In this document: positions 25,472 through 33,939 of the stretch, one piece after another | Numbering within the stretch: the stretch's first letter is position 1 | How the letters are laid out: each line of letters begins with the position of its first letter | NCBI RefSeq assembly: GCF_027158205.1 | Contig: NZ_JAPVLU010000002.1 | Location: 132,961 to 196,960, forward strand | Reading direction: 5' to 3' | Source: Streptomyces sp. H39-S7 | GTDB lineage: Bacteria; Actinomycetota; Actinomycetes; Streptomycetales; Streptomycetaceae | DNA length: 64,000 nt | Translations under genes and position numbers: made by a program | Notes under the pieces: generated by a model | Told to the model about the DNA's origin: nothing | Database searches by the model: none | What the model saw: the letters and a program-made list of their open reading frames with translations, nothing else

Positions 25472-28288
25472 ATGAGCGATGAGATGTCCCCCTCCGAGCG
25501 CTACGCCGCAGCCCGGCGTCGCGCGGCCGATCAGGCCACTGCCCTCGCGCCGTTCCGCGCGCTGTACGACTTCGACCTGGATCCGTTCCAGATCGAGGCA
25601 TGTCAGGCTCTGGAGGCCGGAAGCGGAGTGCTGGTCGCCGCGCCGACCGGCTCCGGAAAGACCATTGTCGGCGAGTTCGCCGTCCACCTCGCCCTCTCCG
25701 AGGGCCGCAAGTGCTTCTACACCACCCCGATCAAGGCCCTGTCGAACCAGAAGTTCAGCGACCTCGTCAAGCGGTACGGCGCGGACAAGGTCGGCCTGCT
25801 GACCGGTGACAACAGTGTCAACGGCGACGCACCGGTGGTCGTGATGACCACCGAGGTGCTGCGCAACATGCTCTACGCCGGATCCTCGGCCCTCGACGGC
25901 CTCGGCTACGTCGTGATGGACGAGGTGCACTACCTCTCCGACCGCTTCCGCGGCGCCGTCTGGGAAGAGGTGATCATCCACCTCCCGCAGTCCGTGACGC
26001 TGGTGTCGCTGTCGGCGACCGTCTCCAACGCCGAGGAGTTCGGCGACTGGCTCGACACCGTGCGCGGCAGCACCGAGGTGATCGTCTCGGAGCACCGTCC
26101 GGTCCCGCTGTGGCAGCACGTGCTGGCCGGCCGCCGTATGTACGACCTCTTCGAGGAAAAGGAGGGCGTCGCCGAGACCGCCCGCCGCGAGGTCAACCCC
26201 GACCTCGTACGCCTCGCCCGCATGGAGAACCAGCGCACCGTCCACCCCCGCGACCGGTACAAGCGCGGGTACGAGGCGGACCGGGAGCGCGAGCGCCGCT
26301 CCAGCGGCAAGGTCTGGACGCCCAGCCGCGCCGACGTGATCGAGCGGCTGGACTCCGAGGGTCTGCTGCCCGCCATCACCTTCATCTTCAGCCGGGCCGG
26401 CTGTGAGGCGGCCGTCCAGCAGTGCCTGTACGCCGGGCTGCGGCTGAACAGCGATGAGAACCGGGAGCGGGTCCGGGCCATCGTCCAGGAGCGCACCCGG
26501 GCCATCCCGGACGAGGATTTGCACGTCCTGAAGTACTTCGAGTGGCTGGAGGGGCTGGAGCGCGGCGTCGCCGCCCACCACGCCGGCATGCTGCCGACCT
26601 TCAAGGAAGTCGTCGAGGAACTGTTCCTCAAGGGCCTGGTCAAGGCGGTCTTCGCCACCGAGACCCTGGCGCTGGGCATCAACATGCCGGCCCGTTCCGT
26701 GGTGCTCGAAAAGCTCGTGAAGTGGAACGGCGAGACGCACGCCGACATCACCCCCGGCGAGTACACCCAGCTGACCGGCCGCGCCGGCCGGCGCGGGATC
26801 GACATCGAGGGGCACGCCGTCGTGCTGTGGCAGCGCGGCTTCGACCCGGGTGCCGTCGCGGGCCTGGCCGGCACGCGTACGTATCCGCTGCGCTCGTCCT
26901 TCAAGCCGTCGTACAACATGGCGGTCAACCTGGTCGGCCAGTTCGGGCGGCACCGCTCGCGGGAACTGCTGGAGACCTCCTTCGCGCAGTTCCAGGCCGA
27001 CCGCTCGGTCGTCGGCATCTCCAAGCAGGTGCAGCGCAACGAGGAGGGGCTCGACGGCTACAAGGAGTCGATGACCTGCCACCTCGGGGACTTCGACCAG
27101 TACATGGCGCTGCGCCGCCGGTTGAAGGAGCGCGAGGCCGAACTGTCGCGGCAGGGCCTCACCCAGCGCCGGGCCGCGGCGTCGGACGCGCTGGAGAAGC
27201 TCAAGCCGGGCGACATCATCCATGTCCCGGCGGGCAAGTACGCCGGGCTCGCCCTGGTGCTCGAACCGGGAGTCCCGGCCGGCCGCAGCCCCGGCCACCG
27301 GCGGCACGAGGACCATCAGGACGGGCCGCGTCCGCTGGTGCTCACCGCCGAGCGGCAGGTCAAGCGGCTGGCGCAGATCGACTTCCCGGTGCCGGTCGAG
27401 GCCGTCGACCGGATGCGGATCCCGAAGTCGTTCAACCCGCGCAGCCCGCAGTCCCGGCGGGACCTGGCCTCCGCGATGCGGACCAAGGCCGGCCACTACG
27501 AGCCGGAGCGGCACCGCAAGTCGCGGGCCGCGGCGGCCGACGACACCGAGATCGCCCGGATGCGCACCGAGATCCGCGCGCACCCCTGCCACGGGTGCGA
27601 CGAGCGCGAGGACCACGCCCGCTGGGCCGAGCGCTATCACCGGCTGGCGCGCGACACCAAGCAGTTGGAGCGGCGCATCGAGGGCCGCACCAACACCATC
27701 GCGCGGACCTTCGACCGGATCTGCGGGCTCCTCACGGAGCTCGGCTACCTCAAGGGCGAGCAGGTCACCGTCGACGGCCGGCGGCTCGCCCGGCTCTACG
27801 GCGAGCTGGACCTGCTGGCCAGCGAGTGCCTGCGCGAGGGCGTCTGGGACGGACTCGGTCCCGCCGAACTGGCGGCGTGCGTCTCGGCGCTGGTCTTCGA
27901 GGCCCGGCAGTCCGACGACGCGCTGGCACCCAAGCTCCCGACCGGCAACGCCAAGGAGGCGCTCGCCGAGATGGTCAGGATCTGGGGCCGGCTCGACGCG
28001 CTGGAGGAGGACCACCGGATCCACCAGACCGAGGGCGTCGGCCAGCGCGAACCGGACCTGGGCTTCGCCTGGCCGGTCTACCGCTGGGCGTCGGGCCACG
28101 GCCTGGACCAGGTGCTCGGCGACGCCGAGATGCCGGCCGGCGACTTCGTGCGCTGGTGCAAGCAGGTCATCGACGTGCTCGGCCAGATCTCCGACGCGGC
28201 CCCGGACGACAGCCCGGTCCGCAAAACCGCCCGCAAGGCCGTCGAAGCCCTCCGCCGCGGAGTAGTCGCGTACACCTCAGTGGGCTGA
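25472..28288 (+). CDS. helY: DEAD/DEAH-box RNA helicase, HelY/Ski2-like
   Basis: A 938-residue superfamily 2 helicase. The ATG at 25472 is preceded by CGGAGACAAG; 28 extra upstream residues were rejected. Motif I is APTGSGKT (about residue 57), Ia TTPIKALSNQK, II DEVH (about 152), III SATV, then IV-VI with FATETLALGINMPARSVVLEKL and QLTGRAGRRG. The C-terminal half (about 600-938) has the DSHCT domain (LTELGYLKGEQVTVDGRRLARLYGELDLL). It is probably involved in RNA turnover or structure. Ends convergently with the hydrolase at 28345, with a hairpin between. Confidence 0.94.
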   Translation: MSDEMSPSERYAAARRRAADQATALAPFRALYDFDLDPFQIEACQALEAGSGVLVAAPTGSGKTIVGEFAVHLALSEGRKCFYTTPIKALSNQKFSDLVKRYGADKVGLLTGDNSVNGDAPVVVMTTEVLRNMLYAGSSALDGLGYVVMDEVHYLSDRFRGAVWEEVIIHLPQSVTLVSLSATVSNAEEFGDWLDTVRGSTEVIVSEHRPVPLWQHVLAGRRMYDLFEEKEGVAETARREVNPDLVRLARMENQRTVHPRDRYKRGYEADRERERRSSGKVWTPSRADVIERLDSEGLLPAITFIFSRAGCEAAVQQCLYAGLRLNSDENRERVRAIVQERTRAIPDEDLHVLKYFEWLEGLERGVAAHHAGMLPTFKEVVEELFLKGLVKAVFATETLALGINMPARSVVLEKLVKWNGETHADITPGEYTQLTGRAGRRGIDIEGHAVVLWQRGFDPGAVAGLAGTRTYPLRSSFKPSYNMAVNLVGQFGRHRSRELLETSFAQFQADRSVVGISKQVQRNEEGLDGYKESMTCHLGDFDQYMALRRRLKEREAELSRQGLTQRRAAASDALEKLKPGDIIHVPAGKYAGLALVLEPGVPAGRSPGHRRHEDHQDGPRPLVLTAERQVKRLAQIDFPVPVEAVDRMRIPKSFNPRSPQSRRDLASAMRTKAGHYEPERHRKSRAAAADDTEIARMRTEIRAHPCHGCDEREDHARWAERYHRLARDTKQLERRIEGRTNTIARTFDRICGLLTELGYLKGEQVTVDGRRLARLYGELDLLASECLREGVWDGLGPAELAACVSALVFEARQSDDALAPKLPTGNAKEALAEMVRIWGRLDALEEDHRIHQTEGVGQREPDLGFAWPVYRWASGHGLDQVLGDAEMPAGDFVRWCKQVIDVLGQISDAAPDDSPVRKTARKAVEALRRGVVAYTSVG

Positions 28289-28304
28289 CCCCCTGCGGTG
28301 CCCT

Positions 28305-28332
28305 CCGCCCGCCGTCTCCATGCGGCGGGCGG
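28305..28332. terminator. Terminator between helY and ADP-ribosylglycohydrolase genes
   Basis: CCGCCCGCCG (28305-28314) pairs with CGGCGGGCGG (28323-28332) around an 8-base loop, between convergent genes. Confidence 0.8.
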
Positions 28333-28344
28333 AAGGCCGCCGCT

Positions 28345-29292
28345 TTACCGCGTGCTTCCCGCGCGGTCCAGCCGCTCCGCGAGTTCGACGAGCTCCGGCA
28401 GCCGCGACTCCCGCCCGCCGAAGCCCGGCAGCGGCACGTGCAGCTTCTCCGTCCACCGGGCGGGAATCGCCCCGAGCCCGTGGACGGCCCCGGCGAGTCC
28501 GCCGGTGACCGCGGCGACCGTGTCGGTGTCGCCCCCCAGGTCGATCGCCGCCCGCAGCGCCCCCTCGAACGACGAGGTGGTGCGCAGTGCCCACACCGCG
28601 GAGCCGAGACAGGGCCACACGGCTCCGTTGAACTCCGTGGCCAGTCGCGGGTGCCAGTCGGGGGCGAGGACGACCGCCCAGCGCTCCCGGTGGTCCTGCC
28701 GGACCTCGCCGAGAGCGGTTGCCACGGCCGCCAGCGGATCGCCGCCCTCGAGCGCCACCCGCACCAGCTCGTGGAAGACGGCCGTGCCTTCCCAGGCCGC
28801 GCCGTCGCCATGGGTGAGGGCGGCGATCCGCCGGGCCGCGTCCATCGTCGTGTCCCGGCCGGCCGGTGCGAAGTACACGGCCGAGGTCGTCGCCCGCATC
28901 AGCGAGCCGTTGCCCGCGGCGCGCCGGTTCACCTGGAAGTGCACGGCGGCGGCGAGGTCCCAGGGCATCCCGTTGCCGAGCACGTCCTCGGTCTGGAGTC
29001 CGATGTCCTTCGGTTCGGCCGCCGACCACCGCTGGAAGCGTTCGAAGATGTCGGGCAGGTCCAGGCCGCCGCACTCCAGGAGTGAGTCGGCGACCAGCAC
29101 CGCCATCTGCGTGTCGTCGGTGGCCTCTCCGGGATCCCAGCCCCCGCCCCCGCACATCTCGCCGCCGCTGTCCGGGAACCGGGCGGAGAAGGTGCCCGCC
29201 TCGCCGAACTCGAAAGGCGCGCCGAGCGCGTCGCCCACCGCCGAGCCGACGACGGCGCCGGCCGCCCGTCGTCGGCGTTCCCGCTGATCCAT
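28345..29292 (-). CDS. ADP-ribosylglycohydrolase family protein
   Basis: A 315-residue DraG/ARH-like enzyme. The di-magnesium ligands are in GSAVGDALGAPFEF (start), WDPGEATDDTQMAVLVADSLL (TDDT motif) and, near the end, AIDLGGDTDTVAAVTGGLAGAVHGLG (GGDTDT motif). NGSLMRATTSAVYF is also conserved. It removes ADP-ribose from arginine, from other side chains or from small molecules; the substrate cannot be told here. Neither an ADP-ribosyltransferase nor a toxin lies next to it. Confidence 0.92.
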   Translation of the reverse strand: MDQRERRRRAAGAVVGSAVGDALGAPFEFGEAGTFSARFPDSGGEMCGGGGWDPGEATDDTQMAVLVADSLLECGGLDLPDIFERFQRWSAAEPKDIGLQTEDVLGNGMPWDLAAAVHFQVNRRAAGNGSLMRATTSAVYFAPAGRDTTMDAARRIAALTHGDGAAWEGTAVFHELVRVALEGGDPLAAVATALGEVRQDHRERWAVVLAPDWHPRLATEFNGAVWPCLGSAVWALRTTSSFEGALRAAIDLGGDTDTVAAVTGGLAGAVHGLGAIPARWTEKLHVPLPGFGGRESRLPELVELAERLDRAGSTR

Positions 29293-29371
29293 GCGACTCC
29301 TTCGTGGGTCCTGCCGCGCAGGCTACGGCAGGCGGTGCCGGGCCGGACGGGGCGGGGAGCCCGGGACAAAC

Positions 29372-29410
29372 TCGCGATGTATCGCGCTTGTCGGCGTCGC
29401 GTACACGCGA
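29372..29410. promoter_or_regulatory. Twin palindromes upstream of the PadR gene
   Basis: CGCGAT-GT-ATCGCG (29373-29386) and TCGCGT-AC-ACGCGA (29397-29410) are perfect dyads with centres 24 bases apart, about 40-75 bases before the PadR start. Two sites on nearly the same face of the helix suggest cooperative binding by a dimer, most simply autoregulation by PadR. Confidence 0.6.
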
Positions 29411-29449
29411 TATGCTCGGCTGCGGATATACGGGAACGAGGTGAGGGTG

Positions 29450-30133
29450 ATGGCGAAGCGGCGGAAGTTGTCCAATCCGTTGGCGTTGGCGGTGATGGCC
29501 ACGTTGGGGGAGCGGGCGATGCATCCGTACGAGATCGCGCAGGTGCTCCGGCAGCGGGGGAAGGAGCAGAGCATCAAGATCAATTACGGCTCGCTCTACA
29601 CCGTCGTCCAGAACCTCGAGAAGCACGGTTTCGTCGAGGTCGCCGGCACCCAGCGGCAGGGCAACCGTCCCGAGCGGACGCTGTACGGGCTGACCGCGTC
29701 CGGGCGGGTGGAGATGCACGACTGGCTGGCGGATCTGGTGGCCGTGCCGGTCCGGGAGTATCCCGCCTACGAGGCGGCGCTCTCGCTGATCCTGATGCTG
29801 CCGCCGGACGAGGCGGTCGGTCTGCTCAGGGAGCGGGTGGCCAAGCTGGAGATCCAGGTCGCCGCCATCCGCGGTGTGCTCGGCAAGCTGGACGGGGACC
29901 TGCCCCGCATGTTCCTCATCGAGACCGAGTACCAGGTGCACATGATCGAGGCGGAGATCGCCTGGACGGGCGGCTTCCTCGCCGAACTGACCGAGGGAAC
30001 GGTCTCCGGGCTCGCCGAATGGCGGTCCTGGCAGGAGACCGGCGAGATCCCCGGCGAATGGGCGGAGATCGAGAAGCAGGTCGCGGACTCCGGGATCGGC
30101 GAACAGTTCCGGGAGCACATGAAAGAACTCTGA
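29450..30133 (+). CDS. PadR-family transcriptional regulator
   Basis: A 227-residue regulator. The ATG at 29450 is served by GAGGTGAGGG. The N-terminal winged helix is clear: SNPLALAVMATLGERAMHPYEIAQVLRQRG, then INYGSLYTVVQNLEKHGFVE. The C-terminal two-thirds is the helical Vir-type dimerisation domain with RMFLIETEYQVHMIEAEIAWTGGFL. It lies upstream of an ABC exporter. PadR proteins usually repress an adjacent transporter and respond to its substrate, so that is the likely role. Confidence 0.93.
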   Translation: MAKRRKLSNPLALAVMATLGERAMHPYEIAQVLRQRGKEQSIKINYGSLYTVVQNLEKHGFVEVAGTQRQGNRPERTLYGLTASGRVEMHDWLADLVAVPVREYPAYEAALSLILMLPPDEAVGLLRERVAKLEIQVAAIRGVLGKLDGDLPRMFLIETEYQVHMIEAEIAWTGGFLAELTEGTVSGLAEWRSWQETGEIPGEWAEIEKQVADSGIGEQFREHMKEL

Positions 30134-30166
30134 CGCCGGGACGGCATCACCCTTGTCGACGTCTAC

Positions 30167-30200
30167 TCCGGTGCCCGCTGCGGGAACAGCGGGCACCGGA
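30167..30200 (+). terminator. Hairpin between PadR and the ABC transporter genes
   Basis: Perfect 14-base arms (30167-30180 and 30187-30200) with a 6-base loop. It may end the PadR transcript or attenuate read-through into the transporter. Confidence 0.75.
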
Positions 30201-30334
30201 GGCTTGACCCATCGACCGGACAACCGCGTGAAGCAGGTGCCAGGCGATCCAGGTGCGGCACACCCAGGATAGCCCGGCTCCCTTCCCGCGATCGGTTCGG
30301 CAGACACCGAAACACCGATATGCGGAGGCACATC

Positions 30335-31354
30335 ATGACAACCACCCGCGCGCCCGCAGTGGCGGCGCACCACCTGATCAAGACCTATCCCGGCGGTATC
30401 ACGGCCCTGGACGGCATGGACATCACCGTAGGAGCGGGCACCGTCTTCGGACTGCTCGGCCCCAACGGCGCCGGCAAGTCCACCACCGTCAAGATCCTCA
30501 CCACGCTCGCCCGTCCTGATTCCGGAACCGCGATCGTCGCGGGCCATGACGCGCTGCGCCATCCGGACCGGGTCCGCCGCGCCATCGGCGTCGTCGCGCA
30601 GAAGACCGGCGCCGATCCCGTCGCCACCGGCCGGGAGAACCTGATCCTCCAGGGGCGGCTCTACGGGCTCAGGGGCGCCGAGCTGACCCGGCGGGCCGAT
30701 GAACTGCTGGACCGTTTCGACCTCACCGAGGCCGCCAAGCGCATGGTGAAGACGTACTCCGGCGGCATGCAGCGCCGGTTGGACGTGGCCCTCGGGCTGG
30801 TCCACCGGCCCGAGGTGCTCTTTCTGGACGAACCGACCACCGGTCTCGACCCCGAGGCGCGCACCGCCATGTGGGAGGAGATCTCCCGGCTGGCCGGTGA
30901 CGAGGGCCTGACGATCCTGCTGACCACCCATTACCTCGAAGAGGCCGACCGGCTCGCCGAGCGCGTCGCGATCGTCGACCGCGGCCGGGTCGTCGCCGAG
31001 GGCACCCCCGACGAGCTGAAGGGCGAACTGCGCGGCGACGCCGTCCAGGTGGTGCTGCGGGAGGACACCGGCGCGGTCGACGCCCGGCTGCTGGAGACCG
31101 CGCTGTCGGAGTTCGCGGGCGTCCGGGAGGCGGTCGTCGACGGACGCCATCTGCGGGCCCGCGCCGACGACGGCCCCTCCGCGGTGCCGCACGTGCTCGC
31201 CGTCCTCGAACGCGAGGGCGCGGCCGTCGCCTCCGTGACCGTGGCCCGGCCCTCCCTCGACGACGTCTATCTGCGGTACGCCGGCCGCCGCTTCGCGGAC
31301 GCCGACGCCGGTGACGGTGCCCCCGTCCCGGCCACCGCCGGAGGTGCCCGATGA
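30335..31354 (+). CDS. ABC transporter ATP-binding protein (DrrA-like)
   Basis: A 339-residue ATPase of the antibiotic-resistance exporter type. The ATG at 30335 follows GCGGAGGC. Walker A GPNGAGKST, signature YSGGMQRRLD, Walker B LFLDEPTTGLDP and an H-loop TTHYLEEADRLAERV are present. The extra 80-residue C-terminal domain (DAVQVVLREDTGAVDARLLE) is typical of DrrA/CcmA-like subunits. It overlaps the permease gene by 4 bases (ATGA). It may export a drug or lipid. Confidence 0.93.
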   Translation: MTTTRAPAVAAHHLIKTYPGGITALDGMDITVGAGTVFGLLGPNGAGKSTTVKILTTLARPDSGTAIVAGHDALRHPDRVRRAIGVVAQKTGADPVATGRENLILQGRLYGLRGAELTRRADELLDRFDLTEAAKRMVKTYSGGMQRRLDVALGLVHRPEVLFLDEPTTGLDPEARTAMWEEISRLAGDEGLTILLTTHYLEEADRLAERVAIVDRGRVVAEGTPDELKGELRGDAVQVVLREDTGAVDARLLETALSEFAGVREAVVDGRHLRARADDGPSAVPHVLAVLEREGAAVASVTVARPSLDDVYLRYAGRRFADADAGDGAPVPATAGGAR

Positions 31355-32130
31355 GTACCGCGACCCTGAACCACACCTGGTACATGACGCAGCGCCAGCT
31401 GACGGCGATCCTGCGGCAGCCGGCCTTCCTCGTGATCACCCTGGTGCAGCCGGTGATCTGGCTGTTCCTCTTCGGTTCCCTGTTCCGCAGGGTCGTCGAG
31501 CTGGGCGGCTTCGGCACCACGTCCTATCTGGACTACCTGGTGCCGGGCGTGGTGGTGATGAGCGCCCTGTCCTCCAGCATGTGGGCGGGGATGGGCACCC
31601 TCGAGGAGATCGAACGCGGCACGCTGAACCGCTTCCTCGTGACCCCGGTCAGCCGGGCGGCGCTGATGAACGCCAACGTGGTGCAGCAGGGCATCAGCAC
31701 CGCCCTGCAGTCCGTGGTGATCGTGCTGCTGGGCAAGCTGGGCGGCGCCACCTACCCGGGCGGTGCCACCGGACTGCTGGTCCTGGTCGTCGCGGCGATC
31801 CTGCTCGGTACGGTGTTCGGCGCGTTCTCCAACGCGCTCGGCATGCTGGTGCGGCAGCGCGAGAGCATCATCGGCATCAACACCTTCCTGCTGCTGCCGC
31901 TGACGTTCCTGTCCTCGGCCTTCATGGCCGTGACGCTGATGCCGTCGTGGATGCGGCACATCGCCGACTTCAACCCGGTCAACTGGGCGCTCGTGGCGGG
32001 CCGTTCGGCGATGGCCGCCGACCCGGACTGGGGCTCCGTGCTCAGCCGCGGGGGTGCGCTGCTGGTGCTGGCGGTGGCCGCGGTGTGGTTGTCCACCCGC
32101 ACCTTCCACGCTTACCAGAAGTCGGTCTGA
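31351..32130 (+). CDS. ABC transporter permease (DrrB-like)
   Basis: A 259-residue ABC-2-type membrane protein with six transmembrane helices. Key stretches are WYMTQRQLTAILRQPAFLVITLVQPVIWLFLFG, VVVMSALSSSMWAGMGTLEEIERGTLNRFLVTPVSR and the PLTFLSSAFMAVTLMPSWMRHIADFNPVNW segment shared by DrrB exporters. It would form a dimer with two copies of the preceding ATPase. Translationally coupled to the ATPase gene. Confidence 0.93.
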   Translation: MSTATLNHTWYMTQRQLTAILRQPAFLVITLVQPVIWLFLFGSLFRRVVELGGFGTTSYLDYLVPGVVVMSALSSSMWAGMGTLEEIERGTLNRFLVTPVSRAALMNANVVQQGISTALQSVVIVLLGKLGGATYPGGATGLLVLVVAAILLGTVFGAFSNALGMLVRQRESIIGINTFLLLPLTFLSSAFMAVTLMPSWMRHIADFNPVNWALVAGRSAMAADPDWGSVLSRGGALLVLAVAAVWLSTRTFHAYQKSV

Positions 32131-32215
32131 GGATCCCGCGTCCGAGGATCCCGCGGAACACGTACGGCCGGGCCCGGGTCATCCGGGTCCGGCCGCCGTG
32201 CGTGCGCATCAGGTG

Positions 32216-33067
32216 TCAGGACGTGCCCGTAACGCCTTCCTGTTCCTGCTCGACCTGCTGGTTCCACTCGCGCTTGGAGGCCTGCCACCCGTCCTCGTCC
32301 GCGCCGCGCCGCCAGTAGCCGGAGATGGAGAGCTGCTCACGCTCCAGGCCGCGGTCGATCCGCAGATGGCGCCGCAGTTCCTTCACGAACGTCGCCTCAC
32401 CGTGCACGAAGGCCTGCGCGGTGCCCGGCGGGAACTCCAGGGCCTGCACCGCCTCGACGAGCGCGGCGCCGATCGGCCGGTCGCCGCGGTGCAGCCAGAC
32501 GATGTCCGCCTTCCCCGACGGAACGATCGCCTGCTCCTCCTCGGGGCCGGCGACCTCGATGAACGCCTTCGCGAGCGCTCCCTCGGGCAGCCGCTCCAGG
32601 GACGCGGCGATGGCCGGCAGGGCGCTCTCGTCACCGACGAGCAGATGCCAGTCGGCGTCCTCACCGGGCGAGTACGCGCCGCCGGGGCCGGCGAACAGTA
32701 CGTGCTCACCGGGCTGGACCCGGGCCGCCCACGGGCCCGCGATGCCCTCGTCGCCGTGGTGCACGAAGTCGACGGTCAGCTCCACCGCCTGCGGGTCCCA
32801 GGCGCGCACGGTGTAGGTGCGGGTGCGCGGCCACTGGTCGCGGGGGAAGTCCCGGCGGACCGTCTCCAGGTCCATGGGCTCGGGGTACGCGACCCCGTCC
32901 ACCGGGAACTGCAGCTTGATGTAGTGATCGGTGTGCTCGCCCGCGCCGAAGTCCGCGAGCTGCTCGCCGCCGAGCACCACGCGGATCATGTGCGGGGTGA
33001 TGCGTTCGGTGCGCAGCACGCGCGCCCGGTTGAGCTTCGGGGTCCTGCGCGCCGGACGGTCCGCCAT
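32216..33067 (-). CDS. Siderophore-interacting protein (FAD-dependent ferric-siderophore reductase)
   Basis: A 283-residue flavoprotein of the ViuB/YqjH family that reduces ferric siderophores to release iron in the cytoplasm. RTYTVRAWDPQAVELTVDFVHHGDEGIAGPWAA holds the FAD-binding RxYT box; LLVGDESALPAIAASLERLP is the NAD(P)H-binding start, and the C-terminal AFVHGEATFVKELRRHLRIDRGL and ISGYWRRG are family signatures. A perfect iron-box palindrome lies about 48 bases upstream, so repression by a DmdR/IdeR-type protein when iron is sufficient is likely. Confidence 0.94.
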   Translation of the reverse strand: MADRPARRTPKLNRARVLRTERITPHMIRVVLGGEQLADFGAGEHTDHYIKLQFPVDGVAYPEPMDLETVRRDFPRDQWPRTRTYTVRAWDPQAVELTVDFVHHGDEGIAGPWAARVQPGEHVLFAGPGGAYSPGEDADWHLLVGDESALPAIAASLERLPEGALAKAFIEVAGPEEEQAIVPSGKADIVWLHRGDRPIGAALVEAVQALEFPPGTAQAFVHGEATFVKELRRHLRIDRGLEREQLSISGYWRRGADEDGWQASKREWNQQVEQEQEGVTGTS

Positions 33068-33114
33068 GGACTGTTCCCACCCTTCGTCGGGTAACTCGGG
33101 TACCTCACTGCAAC

Positions 33115-33128
33115 TTAGGCAAGCCTAA
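33115..33128 (-). promoter_or_regulatory. Iron box (DmdR/IdeR-type operator)
   Basis: TTAGGC-AA-GCCTAA is a perfect palindrome 48 bases upstream of the siderophore-interacting protein start. It matches the core of the actinobacterial iron-box consensus (TTAGGTTAGGCTCACCTAA type) at both half-sites. Confidence 0.75.
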
Positions 33129-33140
33129 CCGATGGGTGGG

Positions 33141-33857
33141 CTACGGCGTCAGCCAGATATAGGAGGCGAACCGGCCGGTGGTCTGCTCCCGCCGGTACGA
33201 GAACAGCTCCTTCGACTCGATGGTGCAGCGCGGGTCGTGCCGGACCTGCGCCACCCCGGCCCGGGTCAGCTGCCCGGCGATGCCCGCCCGTACGTCCAGC
33301 CCTGCTGTGCCCTGGGCGGTGGTGGCCCACGCCTCGGGGACCGTGGCGCAGACCTCCTCGCGCAGGGCGTCGGGAACCTCGTAGCAGGAGCCGCACGCGG
33401 TCGGCCCGATGAAGGCGACGACGCGGGCCGGGTCGGCGCCCTTGGCGACCATGGCGTCGACGGTGGCGGGCACGACGCCGGCCGCCGTCCCCACCCGCCC
33501 GGAGTGCGCGGCGCCGACGACCCGGGCCACCGGGTCGGCCAGCAGCACCGAGGCGCAGTCGGCCGCCAGCGCGACCAGCGCGAGGCCGACCTCGGACGTC
33601 ACGACGGCGTCGACCGGCGGCGCGTCGGGACCGAAGGGCGCGGTCACCTCGGCCACCGTCGCACTGTGCACCTGGCGCATGAGCACGACGCGCGACGCGT
33701 CGAGGCCCAGCTCGAACGCGGTGAGCCGCCGGTTGCGGCGGACGGCGGCCGGGTCGTCGCCGGTGGCCCCGCCGAGATTCCTGCTGTCGTACGGGGCCCT
33801 GCTCACCCCGCCGTGCCGGTCGGTGACGGCGTACCGCACTCGTGGCGCCAGTTCCAT
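33141..33857 (-). CDS. PgeF-like purine nucleosidase/laccase-domain protein
   Basis: A 238-residue member of the YfiH/PgeF family, known for peptidoglycan editing and purine phosphorylase activity. The metal-binding residues are present: His of LMRQVHSATV, Cys of ALAADCASVLLADP and His of VVGAAHSGRVGTA. The GPTACGSCYEVP box is also conserved. In streptomycetes the main family member sits next to ftsZ, so this copy next to iron genes may be a paralogue. It lies upstream of the iron box on the same strand. Confidence 0.8.
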   Translation of the reverse strand: MELAPRVRYAVTDRHGGVSRAPYDSRNLGGATGDDPAAVRRNRRLTAFELGLDASRVVLMRQVHSATVAEVTAPFGPDAPPVDAVVTSEVGLALVALAADCASVLLADPVARVVGAAHSGRVGTAAGVVPATVDAMVAKGADPARVVAFIGPTACGSCYEVPDALREEVCATVPEAWATTAQGTAGLDVRAGIAGQLTRAGVAQVRHDPRCTIESKELFSYRREQTTGRFASYIWLTP

Positions 33858-33939
33858 GCGCAGTCTCCCTCGGGTCGGCCTGTGCCAGCAGCGTACGGGC
33901 TCGGCCGGCGCGGCCCGGAGCCCGGCGGCCGCCGCGGGC

